Position numbers and translations under genes: made by a program. Below, in pieces: positions 12,434 through 26,400 of a stretch of 64,000 nt of DNA. The notes under the pieces were generated by a model. The model had not been told where the DNA came from, did not search any database, and saw nothing but the letters and a program-made list of their open reading frames with translations. How positions within the stretch are numbered: position 1 is the first letter of the stretch; each line of letters begins with the position of its first letter. Location: positions 14,096,501-14,160,500 of the forward strand of contig OY756967.1 in assembly GCA_963580455.1 (NCBI GenBank), in the 5' to 3' direction. This DNA comes from Euonymus europaeus (Eukaryota > Streptophyta > Magnoliopsida > Celastrales > Celastraceae).

Positions 12434-15400
12434 CTCGGTGTACACCTTTTATTGTTTTTCTATGTTAAATTTTATGAAAATGAGCTTCCAGGATTATTTC
12501 GATGCCAAAACACCAACTTTCAATGACAAATGGACAAAGCCGTTAAAAGCTCCTCCACAGAGAGAGTTGAGTAACTTTGGACTATCAAATTTGCTCGGTG
12601 TACACTTTTTATTGTTCTTCTATGTTAAATTTTACGAAAATGAGCTTCCAGGATTATTTCGATGCCAAAACACCAACTTTCTATGACAAATGGACAAAAC
12701 CGTTAAAAGCTCCTCCATAGAGAGAGTTGAGCAACTTCGGACATTCAAAGTTGCTCGTTGTACACTTTTTATTGTTCTACAAAGTCAAATTTTACGAGTA
12801 TAAGCTTTCAAGATTATTTCGATGCCAAAACATTAACTTTCTATGACAAATGAACAAAACCGTTAAAAGCACCTTCATAGAAAAAGTTGAGCAACTTCGG
12901 ACAATCAAAGTTGCTCGGTGTACACTTTTTATTGTTCTTTTATGTTAAATTTTACGAAAATGAGCTTCTAGGATTTTTTCGATGACAAAATACCAACTTT
13001 CTATGATAAATGGACAAAACCGTTAAAAGCTCCTCCATAGAGAGAGTTGAGCAACTTCGGACTATCAAAGTTGCTCCGTGTACACTTTTTATTTTTCTTC
13101 TATGTTAAATTTGACGTAAATGAGCTTCCAGGATTATTTTGATGCGGAAACAGCAACTTTCTATGACAAATGGACAAAACTGTTAAAAGCTCACCCATAG
13201 AGATAGTTGAGCAACTTCGGACTATCAAAGTTGCTCGGTGTACACTTTATATTGTTCTACTATGTCAAATTTTACGAGTATAAGCTTTCAAGATTATTTC
13301 GATGCCAAAACATTAACTTTCTATGACAAATGGAAAAAACCGTTAAAAGCACCTTCATAGAAAGAGTTGAGCAACTTCGGACAATCAAAGTTGCACGGTG
13401 TACACTTTTTATTGTTCTTTTATGTTAATTTTTACGAAAATGAGCTTCCAGGATTATTTCGATGCCAAAACACCAACTTTCTATGACAAATGGATAAAAC
13501 CGTTAAAAGCTCCTCCATAGAGAGAGTTGGGCAACTTCGGACAATCAAAGTTGCTCGGTGTACACTTTATATTGTTATACTAAGTCAAATTTTACGAGTA
13601 TAAGCTTTCAAGATTCTTTCGATGCCAAAACATTAACTTTCTATGACAAATGGACAAAACCGTTAGAAGCACCTTCATAGAAAGGGTTGAGCAGCTTCGG
13701 ACAATCAAAGTTGCTCGGTGTACACTTTTTACTGTTCTTTTATGTTAAATTTTACGAAAACGAGCTTCCAGGATTTTTTCGCTGCCAAAATACCAACTTT
13801 CTATGACAAACCGGAAAAAACCGTTAAAAGCTACTCCATAGAGAGAGTTGAGCAACTTCGGACTATCAAAGTTGCTCCGTGTACACTTTTTATTGTTCTT
13901 CTACGTTAAATTTGACGTAAATGAGCTTCCAGGATTATTTTGATGCCAAAACACCAACTTTCTACGACAAATAGACAAAACCGTTAAAATCTCCTCCATA
14001 GAGAGAGTTGAGCAACTTCGGACTATCAAAGTTGCTCGGTGTACAGTTTTTATTGTTCTTCTATGTTAAATTTTACGAAAATGAGCTTCCAAGATTATTT
14101 CGATGCCAAAACACCAACTTTCTACGACAAATAGACAAAACCGTTAAAATCTCCTCCATAGAGAGAGTTGAGCAACTTCGGACTATCAAAGTTGCTCGGT
14201 GTACAGTTTTTATTGTTCTTCTATGTTAAATTTTTATTAGAATGAGCTTCCAGGATTATTTCGATTCCAAAACACCAACTTTCTATGACAAATGGACAAA
14301 GCCGTTAAAAGCTTCTCCACAGAGAGAGTTGAGCAACTTTGGACAATCAAATTAGTTCGGTGTACACTTTTTATTGTTTTACTATGTTAAATTTTACGAA
14401 AATGAGCTTCCAGGATTATTTCGATGCCAAAACACAAACTTTCTATGAAAAATAGACAAAACCGTTAAAATCTCCTCCATAGAAAGAGTTGAGCAACTTC
14501 GAACTATCAAAGTTGCTCGGTGTACACTTTTTATTGTTCTTCTATGTTAAATTTTACGAAAATGAGCTTCCAGGATTATTTCGATGCCAAAACACCAACT
14601 TTCTATGACAAATGGACAAAACCATTTAAAGCTCCCCCATAGAGAGAGTTGAGCAACTTCGGACTATCAAAGTTGCTCGGTGTACATTTTATATTGTTCT
14701 ACTAGGTCAAATTTTACGAGTATAAGCTTTCAAGATTATTTCGATGCCAAAACACCAACTTTCATTGACAAATGGACGAAGCAGATAAAAGCTCCTCCAC
14801 AGAGAGAGTTGAGCAACTTTGGACTATCAAATTTGCTCGGTGTACACTTTTTATTGTTCTTCTATGTTAAATTTTACGAAAATGAGCTTCCAGGATTATT
14901 TCGATGCCAAAACAGCAACTTTTTATGACAAATGGACAAAACCGTTAAAAGCTCCTCCATAGAGAGAGTTGAGTAACTTTGGACTATCAAATTTGCTCGG
15001 TGTACACTTTTTATTGTTCTTCTATGTTAAATTTTACGAAAATGAGCTTCCAGGATTATTTCGATGCCAAAACACCAACTTTCTATGACAAATGAACAAA
15101 ACCGTTAAAAGCTCCTCCATAGAGAGAGTTGGGCAACTTCGGACAATCAAAGTTGCTCGTTGTACACTTTTTATTGTTCTACTAAGTCAAATTTTACGAG
15201 TATAAGCTTTCAAGATTATTTCAATGCCAAAACATTAACTTTCTATGACAAATGAACAAAACCGTTAAAAGCTCCTCCATAGAGAGAGTTGAGCAACTTT
15301 GGACTATCAAAGTTGCTCCGTCTACACTTTTTATTGTTCTTCTATGTTAAATTTGACGTAAATGAGCTTCCAACATTATTTTGATGCCAAAACAGCAACT

Positions 15401-17640
15401 TTCCATGACAAATGGACAAAACCGTTAAAAGCTCCTCCATAGAAAGAGTTGAGCAACTTCGGACTATCAAGGTTGCTCTGTGTACACTTTTCATTGTTCT
15501 TCTATGTTAAATTTGATGTAAATGGGCTTCCAGGATTATTTTGATGCCAAAACAATAACTTTTTATGATAAATGGAAAAAACCGTTAAAAGCTCCCCCAT
15601 AGAGAGAGTTGAGGAACTTCGGACTATCAAAGTTGCTCAGTGTACACCTTATATTGTTCTACTAAGTCAAATTTTATGAGTATAAGCTTTCAAGATTATT
15701 TCGATGCCAAAACATTAACTTTCTGTGGCAAATGGACAAAACCGTAAAATGCACCTTCATAGAAAGAGTTGAGCAACTTCGGACTATCAAAGTTGCTCGG
15801 TGTACACTTTTTATTGTTCTTCTATGTTAAATTTTACGAAAATGAGCTTCCAGGATTATTTCGATGCCAAAACACCAACTTTCTATGACAAATAGACAAA
15901 ACCGTTAAAATCTCCTCCATAGAGAGAGTTGCGCAACTTCGGACTATTAAAGTTGCTCGGTGTACACTTTTTATTGTTCTTCTATGTTAAATTTTACGAA
16001 AATGAGCTCTAGGATTATTTCGATGCCAAAACAACAACTTTCTATGACAAATCGACAAAACCGTTAAAAGCTCCCCCAAGAGAGAGTTGAGCAACTTCGG
16101 ACTATCAAAGTTGCTCGGTGTACACTTTATATTGTTCTACTAAGTCAAATTTTACGAGTATAAGCTTTCAAGATTATTTCGATGCAAAAACATTAACTTT
16201 CTATGACAAATGGACAAAACCGTTAAAAGCACCTTCATAGAAAGTGTTGAGCAACCTCGGACAATCGAAGTTGCCCAGTGTACACTTTTTATTGTTCTTT
16301 TATGTTAAATTTTACGAAAATGAGCTTCCAGGATTATTTCGATGCCAAAACACCAACTTTCTACTACAAATTGACAACCGTTAAAAGCTCCTCCATAGAG
16401 AGAGTTGGGCAAATTCGGAAAATCAAACTTGCTCGGTGTACACTTTAAATTGTTCTACTAAGTCAAATTTTTTGAGTATAAGCTTTCAAGATTATTTCGA
16501 TGCCAAAACATTAACTTTCTATGACAAATGGACAAAACCGTTAAAAGCACCTTCATAGAAAGAGTTGAGCAACTTCGGACAATCAAAGTTGCTCGGTGTA
16601 CACTTTTTATTGTTCTTTTATGTTAAATTTTACGAAAATTAGCTTCCAGGATTTTTTCGATGCCAAAATACCAACTTTCTATGACAAATGGAAAAAACCG
16701 TTAGAAGCTCCTCCATAGAGATAGTTGAGCAACTTCGAACTATCAAAGTTGCTCTGTGTACACTTTTTATTGTTCTTCTATGTTAAATTTGTCGTAAATG
16801 AGCTTCCAGGATTATTTTGATGCCAAAACAACAACTTTCTATGACAAATGGACAAAACCATTAAAAGCACCTCCATAGAGAGAGTTGAGCAACTTTGCAC
16901 TATCAAAGTTGCTTGATGTACATCTTATATTGTTCTACTAAGTCAAATTTTACGAGTATAAGCTTCCAAGATTATTTCGATGCCAAAACATTAACTTTCT
17001 GTGACAAATGGACAAAACCGTAAAAAGCACCTTCATAGAAAGAGTTGGGCAACTTCGGACTATCAAAGTTGCTCGGTGAACACTTTTTATTGTTCTTCTA
17101 TGTTAAATTTTACGAAAATGAGCTTCTAGGATTATTTCGATGCCAAAACACCAACTTTCTATGACAAATGGATAAAACCGTTAAAAGCTCCTCCACAGAG
17201 AGAGTTGAGCAACTTCGGACTATCAAATTTGCTCGGTGTACACTTTTTATTGTTCTTCTATGTTAAATTTTACGAAAATGAGCTTCCAGGATTATTTCGA
17301 TGCCAAACCACCAACTTTCAATGACAAATGGACAAAACCGTTAAAAGCTCCTCCATATTTAGAGTTCGGCAACTTCGGACAATCAAAGTTGCTGGGTGTC
17401 ACTTTATATTGTTTTACTAAGTCAAATTTTAGGAGTATAAGCTTTCAAGATTATTTCGATGCCAAAACATTAACTTTCAATGACAAATGGACAAAACCGT
17501 TAAAAGCACCTTCATAGAAAGAGTTGAGCAACTTCGGACAATCAAAGTTGCACGGTGTACACTTTTTAATGTTCTTTTATGTTAAATTTTATGAAAATGA
17601 GCTTTGAGGATTATTTTGATGCCAAAAAAACAACTTTCTA
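12434..17640 (+). repeat. Large ancestral block, related to 31.6-38.0 kb
   Basis: The monomer order matches the segment at about 31,620-38,000. Shared rare markers include TCGGACATTCAAAG with CTACAAAGTC (12,740 and 32,088), GATGACAAAATACC (12,980 and 32,330), the pair of CTACGACAAATAG monomers near 13,965 and 14,123 versus 33,470, and the short monomer with GCTGGGTGTCAC (17,392 and 37,861). Offsets vary from about 19.2 to 20.5 kb because monomers have been gained or lost in one copy. I read this as an older segmental copy with later small changes. Confidence 0.7.
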
Positions 17641-17868
17641 TGACAAATGGACAAAACCATTAAAAGCTCCTGCATAGAGAGAGTTGAGCAACTTTGCACT
17701 ATCAAAGTTTCTCTGTGTACACCTTATATTGTTCTACTAAGTCAAATTTTACGAGTATAAGCTTTCAAGATTATTTCGATGCCAAAACACCAACTTTCTA
17801 TGACAAATGGACAAAACCATTAAAAGCTCCTCCATAGAGAGAGTTGAGCAACTTCGGACTATCAAAGT

Positions 17869-20800
17869 TGCTCCGTGTACACTTTTATTGTTCTTCTATG
17901 TTAAATTTTACGAAAATGAGCTTCCAGGATTATTTCGATTCCAAAACAGCAACTTTCTATAACAAATGGACAAAACCGTTAAAAGCTCCTCCATAGAGAG
18001 AGTTGAGCAAGTTCGGACTATCAAAGTTGCTCCGTGTACATTTTTTATTGTTCTTCTATGTTAAATTTGACGTAAATGAGCCTCCAGGATTATTTTGATG
18101 CCAAAACACCATCTTTCTATGACAAATGGACAAAACCGTTAAGAGCTCCTCCATAGAGAGAGTTGAGCAACTTCGGACTATCAATGTTGCTTGGTGTACA
18201 CCTTATATTGTTCTACTAAGTCAAATTTTACGAGTATAAGCTTCAAAGATTATTTCGATGCCAAAACATTAACTTTCTGTGAGAAATGGACAAAACCGTT
18301 AGAAGCACCTTCATAGAAAGAGTTGAGCAGCTTCGGACAATCAAAGTTGCTCGGTATACACTTTTTACTGTTCTTTTATGTTAAATTTTACGAAAACGAG
18401 CTTCCAGGATTTTTTCACTGCCAAAATACCAACTTTCTATGACAAACCGGAAAAAACCGTTAAAAGCTACTCCATAGAGAGAGTTGAGCAACTTCGGACT
18501 ATCAAAGTTGCTCGGTGTACACTTTTTATTGTTCTTCTATGTTAAATATTAATAAAAATAAGCTTCGAGGATTATTTCGATGCCAAAATACCAACTTTCT
18601 ATGAAAAATGGACAAAACCGTTAAAAGCTCCTCCATAGAGAGAGTTGGGCAACTTCGGACAATCAAAGTTGCTCGGTGTACACTTTATATTGTTCTACTA
18701 AGTCAAATTTTACGAGTATAAGCTTTCAAGATTATTTCGATGCCAAAACAATAACTTTCTATGATAAATGGACAAAACCGTTAAAAGCACCTTCATAGAA
18801 AGAGTTGAGCAACTTCGGACAATCAAAGTTGCACGTTGTACACTTTTAATTGTTCTTTTATGTTAATTTTTACGAAAATGAGCTTCCAGGATTATTTCGA
18901 TGCCAAAACACCAACTTTCTATGACAAATGGAGAAAACCGTTAAAAGCTCTTCCATAGAGAGAGTTGGGCAACTTCGGACAATCAAAGTTGCTCGGTGTA
19001 CACCTTATATTGTTCTACTAAGTCAAATTTTACGAGTATAAGCTTTCAAGATTATTTCGATGCCAAAACATTAACTTTCTATGACAAATGGACAAAACTG
19101 TTAAAAGCACCTTCATAGAAAGAGTTGAGCAACTTCGGACAATCAAAGTTGCTCGGTGTACACTTTTTATTGTTCTTTTATGTTAAATTTTACGAAAATG
19201 AGCTTCCAAGATTTTTTCGATGCCAAAATACCAAGTTTCTATGACAAATGGAAAAAACCGTTAAAAGCTCCTCCATAGAGAGAGTTGAGCAACTTCGGAC
19301 TATCAAAGTTGCTCCGTGTACACTTTTTATTGTTCTTCTATGTTAAATTTGACGTAAATGAGCTTCCAGGATTATTTTGATGCCAAAACAGCAACTTTCT
19401 ATGACAAATGGACAAAACCGTTAAAAGCTCCTCCATAGAGAGAGTTGAGCAACTTCGGACTATCAAAGTTGCTCGGTGTACACCTTATATTGTTCTACTA
19501 AGTCAAATTTTATGAGTACAAGCTTCCAAGATTATTTCGATGCCAAAACATTAACTTTCTGTGACAAATGGACAAAACCGTAAAAAGCATCTTCATAGAA
19601 AGTGTTGAGCAACTTCGGACTATCATAGTTGCTCGGTGTACACTTTTTATTGTTCTTTTATGTTAAATTTTACGAAAATGAGTTTCTAGGACTTTTTCGA
19701 TGACAAAATACCAACTTTCTATGATAAATGGACAAAACCGTTAAAAGCTCCTCCATAGAGAGAGTTGAGCAACTTCGGACTATCAAAGTTGCTCCGTGTA
19801 CACTTTTTATTTTTCTTCTATGTTAAATTTGACGTAAATGAGCTTCCAGGATTATTTTGATGCGAAAACAGCAACTTTCTTTGACAAATAGACAAAACCG
19901 TTAAAAGCTCCTCCATAGAGAGAGTTGAGCAACTTCGGACTATCAAAGTTGTTCCGTGTACACTTTTTATTGTTCTTCTATGTTAAATTTGACGTAAATG
20001 AGCTTCCAGGATTATTTTGATGCCAAAACAGCAACTTTCTATGACAAATGGAAAAAACCGTTAAAAGCACCTTCATAGAAAGAGTTTAGCAACTTCGGAC
20101 AATCAAAGTTGCACGGTGCACACTTTTTATTGTTCTTTTATGTTAATTTTTACGAAAATGAGCTTCCAAGATTATTTCGATGCCAAAACACCAACTTTCT
20201 ATGACAAATGGATAAAACCGTTAAAAGCTCCTCCATAGAGAGAGTTGGGCAACTTCGAACAATCAAAGTTGCTCGGTGTACACTTTATATTGTTATACTA
20301 AGTCAAATTTTACGAGTATAAGCTTTCAAGATTCTTTCGATGCCAAAACATTAACTTTCTATGACAAATGGACAAAACCGTTAGAAGCACCTTCATAGAA
20401 AGAGTTGAGCAGCTTTGGACAATCAAAGTTGCTCGGTGTACACTTTTTACTGTTCTTTTATGTTAAATTTTACGAAAACGAGCTTCCAGGATTTTTTCGC
20501 TGCCAAAATACCAACTTTCTATGACAAACTGGAAAAAACCGTTAAAAGCTACTCCATAGAGAGAGTTGAGCAACTTCGAACTATCAAAGTTGCTCCGTGT
20601 ACACTTTTTATTGTTCTTCTATGTTAAATTTGACGTAAATGAGCTTCCAGGATTATTTCGATGCCAAAGCACCAACTTTCTATGACAAATGGACAAAGCC
20701 GTTAAAAGCTTCTCCACAGAGAGAGTTGAGCAACTTTGGACAATCAAATTAGTTCGGTGTACACTTTTTATTGTTCTTCTATGTTAAATTTTACAAAAAT

Positions 20801-23150
20801 GAGCTTCCAGGATTAATTCGATGCCAAAACACAAACTTTCTATGAAAAATAGACAAAACCGCTAAAATCTCCTCCATAGAAAGAGTTGAGCAAATTCGAA
20901 CTATCAATGTTGCTCGGTGTACACTTTTTATTGTTCTTCTATGTTAAATTTTACGAAAATGAGCTTCCAGGATTATTTCGATGCCAAAACACCAACTTTT
21001 TATGACAAATGGACAAAACCATTAAAAGCTCCCCATAGAGAGAGTTGAGCAACTTCGGACTATCAAAGTTGCTCGGTGTACACTTTATTTTGTTCTACTA
21101 AGTCAAATTTTACGAGTATAAGCTTTCAAGATTATTTCGATGCCAAAACATTAACTTTCTATGACAAATGGACAAAACCGTTAAAAGCACCTTCATAGAA
21201 AGAATTGAGCAACTTCGGACAATCAAAGTTGCACGGTGTACACTTTTTATTGTTCTTTTATGTTAAATTTTATGAAAACGAGCTTCCAGGATTTTTTTTA
21301 TGCCAAAACACCAACTTTCATTGACAAATGGACAAAGCCGTTAAAAGCTCCTCCACAGAGAGAGTTGAGCAACTTTGGACTATCAAATTTGCTCGGTGTA
21401 CACTTTTTATTGTTCTTCTATGTTAAATTTTACGAAAATGAGCTTCCAGGATTATTTCGATGCCAAAACACCAACTTTTTATGACAAATGGACAAAACCG
21501 TTAAAAGTTCCTCCATAGAGAGAGTTGAGTAACTTTCGACTATCAAATTTGCTCGGTGTACACTTTTTATTGTTCTTCTATGTTAAATTTTACGAAAATG
21601 AGCTTCCAGGATTATTTCGATGCCAAAACACAAACTTTCTATGACAAATGGACAAAACCGTTAAAAGCTCCTCCATACAGAGAGTTGGGCAACTTCGGAC
21701 AATCAAAGTTGCTCGTTGTACACTTTTTATTGTTCTACTAAGTCAAATTTTACGAGTATAAGCTTTCAAGATTATTTCAATGCCGAAACATTAACTTTCT
21801 ATGACAAATGAACAAAACCGTTAAAAGCTCCTCCATAGAGAGAGTTGAGCAACTTTGGACTATCAAAGTTGCTCCGTCTACACCTTATATTGTTCTTCTA
21901 TGTTAAATTTGACGTAAATGAGCTTCCAGCATTATTTTGATGCCAAAACAGCAACTTTCTATGACAAATGGACAAAACCATTAAAAGCTCCTCCATAGAG
22001 AGAGTTGAGCAACTTCGGACTATCAAGGTTGCTCTGTGTACACTTTTTATTGTTCTTCTATGTTAAATTTTACGAAAATGAGCTTCCAGGATTATTTCGA
22101 TGCCAAAACACCAACTTTCTATGACAAATAGACAAAACAGTTAAAATCTCCTCCATAGAGAGAGTTGAGCAACTTCGGACTCTTAAAGTTGCTCGGTGTA
22201 CACTTTTTATTGTTCTTCTATGTTAAATTTTACGAAAATGAGCTCCAGGATTATTTCGATGCCAAAACAACATATTTCTATGACAAATCGACAAAACCGT
22301 TAAAATCTCCCCCATAGAGAGAGTTGAGCAACTTCGGACTATCAAAGTTGCTCGGTGTACACTTTATATTGTTCTACTAAGTCAAATTTTACGAGTATAA
22401 GCTTTCAAGATTATTTCGATGCAAAAACATTAACTTTCTATGACAAATGGACAAAACCGTTAAAAGCACCTTCATAGAAAGTGTTGAGCAACCTCGGACA
22501 ATCGAAGTTGCCCGGTGTACACTTTTTATTGTTCTTTTATGTTAAATTTTACGAAAATGAGCTTCGAGGATTATTTCGATGCCAAAACACCAACTTTCTA
22601 CGACAAATTGACAACCGTTAAAAGCTCCTCCATAGAGAGAGTTGGTCAAATTCGGACAATCAAAGTTGCTCGGTGTACACTTTATATTGTTCTACTAAGT
22701 AAATTTTTTTGAGTATAAGCTTTCAAGATTATTTCGATGCCAAAACATTAACTTTCTATGACAAATGGACAAAACCGTTAAAAGCACCTTCATAGAAAGA
22801 GTTGAGCAACTTCGGACAATCAAAGTTGCTCGGTGTACACTTTTTATTGTTCTTTTATGTTAAATTTTACGAAAATTAGCTTCCAGGATTTTTTCGATGC
22901 CAAAATACCAACTTTCTATGACAAATGGAAAAAACCGTTAGAAGCTCCTCCATAGAGATAGTTGAGCAACTTCGAACTATCAAAGTTGCTCTGTGTACAC
23001 TTTTTATTGTTCTTCTATGTTAAATTTGACGTAAATGAGCTTCCAGGATTATTTTGATGCCAAAACAACAACTTTCTATGACAAATGGACAAAACCATTA
23101 AAAGCTCCTACATAGAGAGAGTTGAGCAACTTTGCACTATCAAAGTTTCT
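17869..23150 (+). repeat. 33-monomer segmental duplication, copy 1
   Basis: This block of about 5.28 kb recurs at 23,467-28,748 at a constant offset of 5,598 bp (35 monomers less 2 bases). The start is set where both copies share the short CACTTTTATTGTT run (17,880 and 23,478). The end is set where copy 1 continues TTTCTCTGTGTACACC while copy 2 has TTGCTCGGTGTACACC. By eye I found only about ten substitutions, for example GATTAATTCG versus GATTATTTCG near 20,813, so identity is above 99.5%. Two monomers separate the copies. Confidence 0.9.
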
Positions 23151-23466
23151 CTGTGTACACCTTATATTGTTCTACTAAGTCAAATTTTACGAGTATAAGC
23201 TTTCAAGATTATTTCGATGCCAAAACATTAACTTTCTATGACAAATGGACAAAACCGTTAAAAGCACCTTCATAGAAAGAGTTGAGCAACTTCGGACAAT
23301 CAAAGTTGCTCGGTGTACACTTTTTATTGTTCTTTTATGTTAAATTTTACGAAAATTAGCTTCCAGGATTTTTTCGATGCCAAAATACCAACTTTCTATG
23401 ACAAATGGACAAAACCGTTAAAAGCTCCTCCATAGAGAGAGTTGAGCAACTTCGGACTATCAAAGT

Positions 23467-26400
23467 TGCTCGGTGTACACTTTTATTGTTCTTCTATGTT
23501 AAATTTTACGAAAATGAGCTTCCAGGATTATTTCGATTCCAAAACAGCAACTTTCTATAACAAATGGACAAAACCGTTAAAAGCTCCTCCATAGAGAGAG
23601 TTGAGCAAGTTCGGACTATCAAAGTTGCTCCGTGTACATTTTTTATTGTTCTTCTATGTTAAATTTGACGTAAATGAGCCTCCAGGATTATTTTGATGCC
23701 AAAACACCATCTTTCTATGACAAATGGACAAAACCGTTAAGAGCTCCTCCATAGAGAGAGTTGAGCAACTTCGGACTATCAATGTTGCTTGGTGTACACC
23801 TTATATTGTTCTACTAAGTCAAATTTTACGAGTATAAGCTTCAAAGATTATTTCGATGCCAAAACATTAACTTTCTGTGAGAAATGGACAAAACCGTTAG
23901 AAGCACCTTCATAGAAAGAGTTGAGCAGCTTCGGACAATCAAAGTTGCTCGGTATACACTTTTTACTGTTCTTTTATGTTAAATTTTACGAAAACGAGCT
24001 TCCAGGATTTTTTCACTGCCAAAATACCAACTTTCTATGACAAACCGGAAAAAACCGTTAAAAGCTACTCCATAGAGAGAGTTGAGCAACTTCGGACTAT
24101 CAAAGTTGCTCGGTGTACACTTTTTATTGTTCTTCTATGTTAAATATTAATAAAAATAAGCTTCGAGGATTATTTCGATGCCAAAATACCAACTTTCTAT
24201 GAAAAATGGACAAAACCGTTAAAAGCTCCTCCATAGAGAGAGTTGGGCAACTTCGGACAATCAAAGTTGCTCGGTGTACACTTTATATTGTTCTACTAAG
24301 TCAAATTTTACGAGTATAAGCTTTCAAGATTATTTCGATGCCAAAACAATAACTTTCTATGATAAATGGACAAAACCGTTAAAAGCACCTTCATAGAAAG
24401 AGTTGAGCAACTTCGGACAATCAAAGTTGCACGTTGTACACTTTTAATTGTTCTTTTATGTTAATTTTTACGAAAATGAGCTTCCAGGATTATTTCGATG
24501 CCAAAACACCAACTTTCTATGACAAATGGAGAAAACCGTTAAAAGCTCTTCCATAGAGAGAGTTGGGCAACTTCGGACAATCAAAGTTGCTCGGTGTACA
24601 CCTTATATTGTTCTACTAAGTCAAATTTTACGAGTATAAGCTTTCAAGATTATTTCGATGCCAAAACATTAACTTTCTATGACAAATGGACAAAACTGTT
24701 AAAAGCACCTTCATAGAAGGAGTTGAGCAACTTCGGACAATCAAAGTTGCTCGGTGTACACTTTTTATTGTTCTTTTATGTTAAATTTTACGAAAATGAG
24801 CTTCCAAGATTTTTTCGATGCCAAAATACCAAGTTTCTATGACAAATGGAAAAAACCGTTAAAAGCTCCTCCATAGAGAGAGTTGAGCAACTTCGGACTA
24901 TCAAAGTTGCTCCGTGTACACTTTTTATTGTTCTTCTATGTTAAATTTGACGTAAATGAGCTTCCAGGATTATTTTGATGCCAAAACAGCAACTTTCTAT
25001 GACAAATGGACAAAACCGTTAAAAGCTCCTCCATAGAGAGAGTTGAGCAACTTCGGACTATCAAAGTTGCTCGGTGTACACCTTATATTGTTCTACTAAG
25101 TCAAATTTTATGAGTACAAGCTTCCAAGATTATTTCGATGCCAAAACATTAACTTTCTGTGACAAATGGACAAAACCGTAAAAAGCATCTTCATAGAAAG
25201 TGTTGAGCAACTTCGGACTATCATAGTTGCTCGGTGTACACTTTTTATTGTTCTTTTATGTTAAATTTTACGAAAATGAGTTTCTAGGACTTTTTCGATG
25301 ACAAAATACCAACTTTCTATGATAAATGGACAAAACCGTTAAAAGCTCCTCCATAGAGAGAGTTGAGCAACTTCGGACTATCAAAGTTGCTCCGTGTACA
25401 CTTTTTATTTTTCTTCTATGTTAAATTTGACGTAAATGAGCTTCCAGGATTATTTTGATGCGAAAACAGCAACTTTCTTTGACAAATAGACAAAACCGTT
25501 AAAAGCTCCTCCATAGAGAGAGTTGAGCAACTTCGGACTATCAAAGTTGTTCCGTGTACACTTTTTATTGTTCTTCTATGTTAAATTTGACGTAAATGAG
25601 CTTCCAGGATTATTTTGATGCCAAAACAGCAACTTTCTATGACAAATGGAAAAAACCGTTAAAAGCACCTTCATAGAAAGAGTTTAGCAACTTCGGACAA
25701 TCAAAGTTGCACGGTGCACACTTTTTATTGTTCTTTTATGTTAATTTTTACGAAAATGAGCTTCCAAGATTATTTCGATGCCAAAACACCAACTTTCTAT
25801 GACAAATGGATAAAACCGTTAAAAGCTCCTCCATAGAGAGAGTTGGGCAACTTCGAACAATCAAAGTTGCTCGGTGTACACTTTATATTGTTATACTAAG
25901 TCAAATTTTACGAGTATAAGCTTTCAAGATTCTTTCGATGCCAAAACATTAACTTTCTATGACAAATGGACAAAACCGTTAGAAGCACCTTCATAGAAAG
26001 AGTTGAGCAGCTTTGGACAATCAAAGTTGCTCGGTGTACACTTTTTACTGTTCTTTTATGTTAAATTTTACGAAAACGAGCTTCCAGGATTTTTTCGCTG
26101 CCAAAATACCAACTTTCTATGACAAACTGGAAAAAACCGTTAAAAGCTACTCCATAGAGAGAGTTGAGCAACTTCGAACTATCAAAGTTGCTCCGTGTAC
26201 ACTTTTTATTGTTCTTCTACGTTAAATTTGACGTAAATGAGCTTCCAGGATTATTTCGATGCCAAAGCACCAACTTTCTATGACAAATGGACAAAGCCGT
26301 TAAAAGCTTCTCCACAGAGAGAGTTGAGCAACTTTGGACAATCAAATTAGTTCGGTGTACACTTTTTATTGTTCTTCTATGTTAAATTTTACAAAAATGA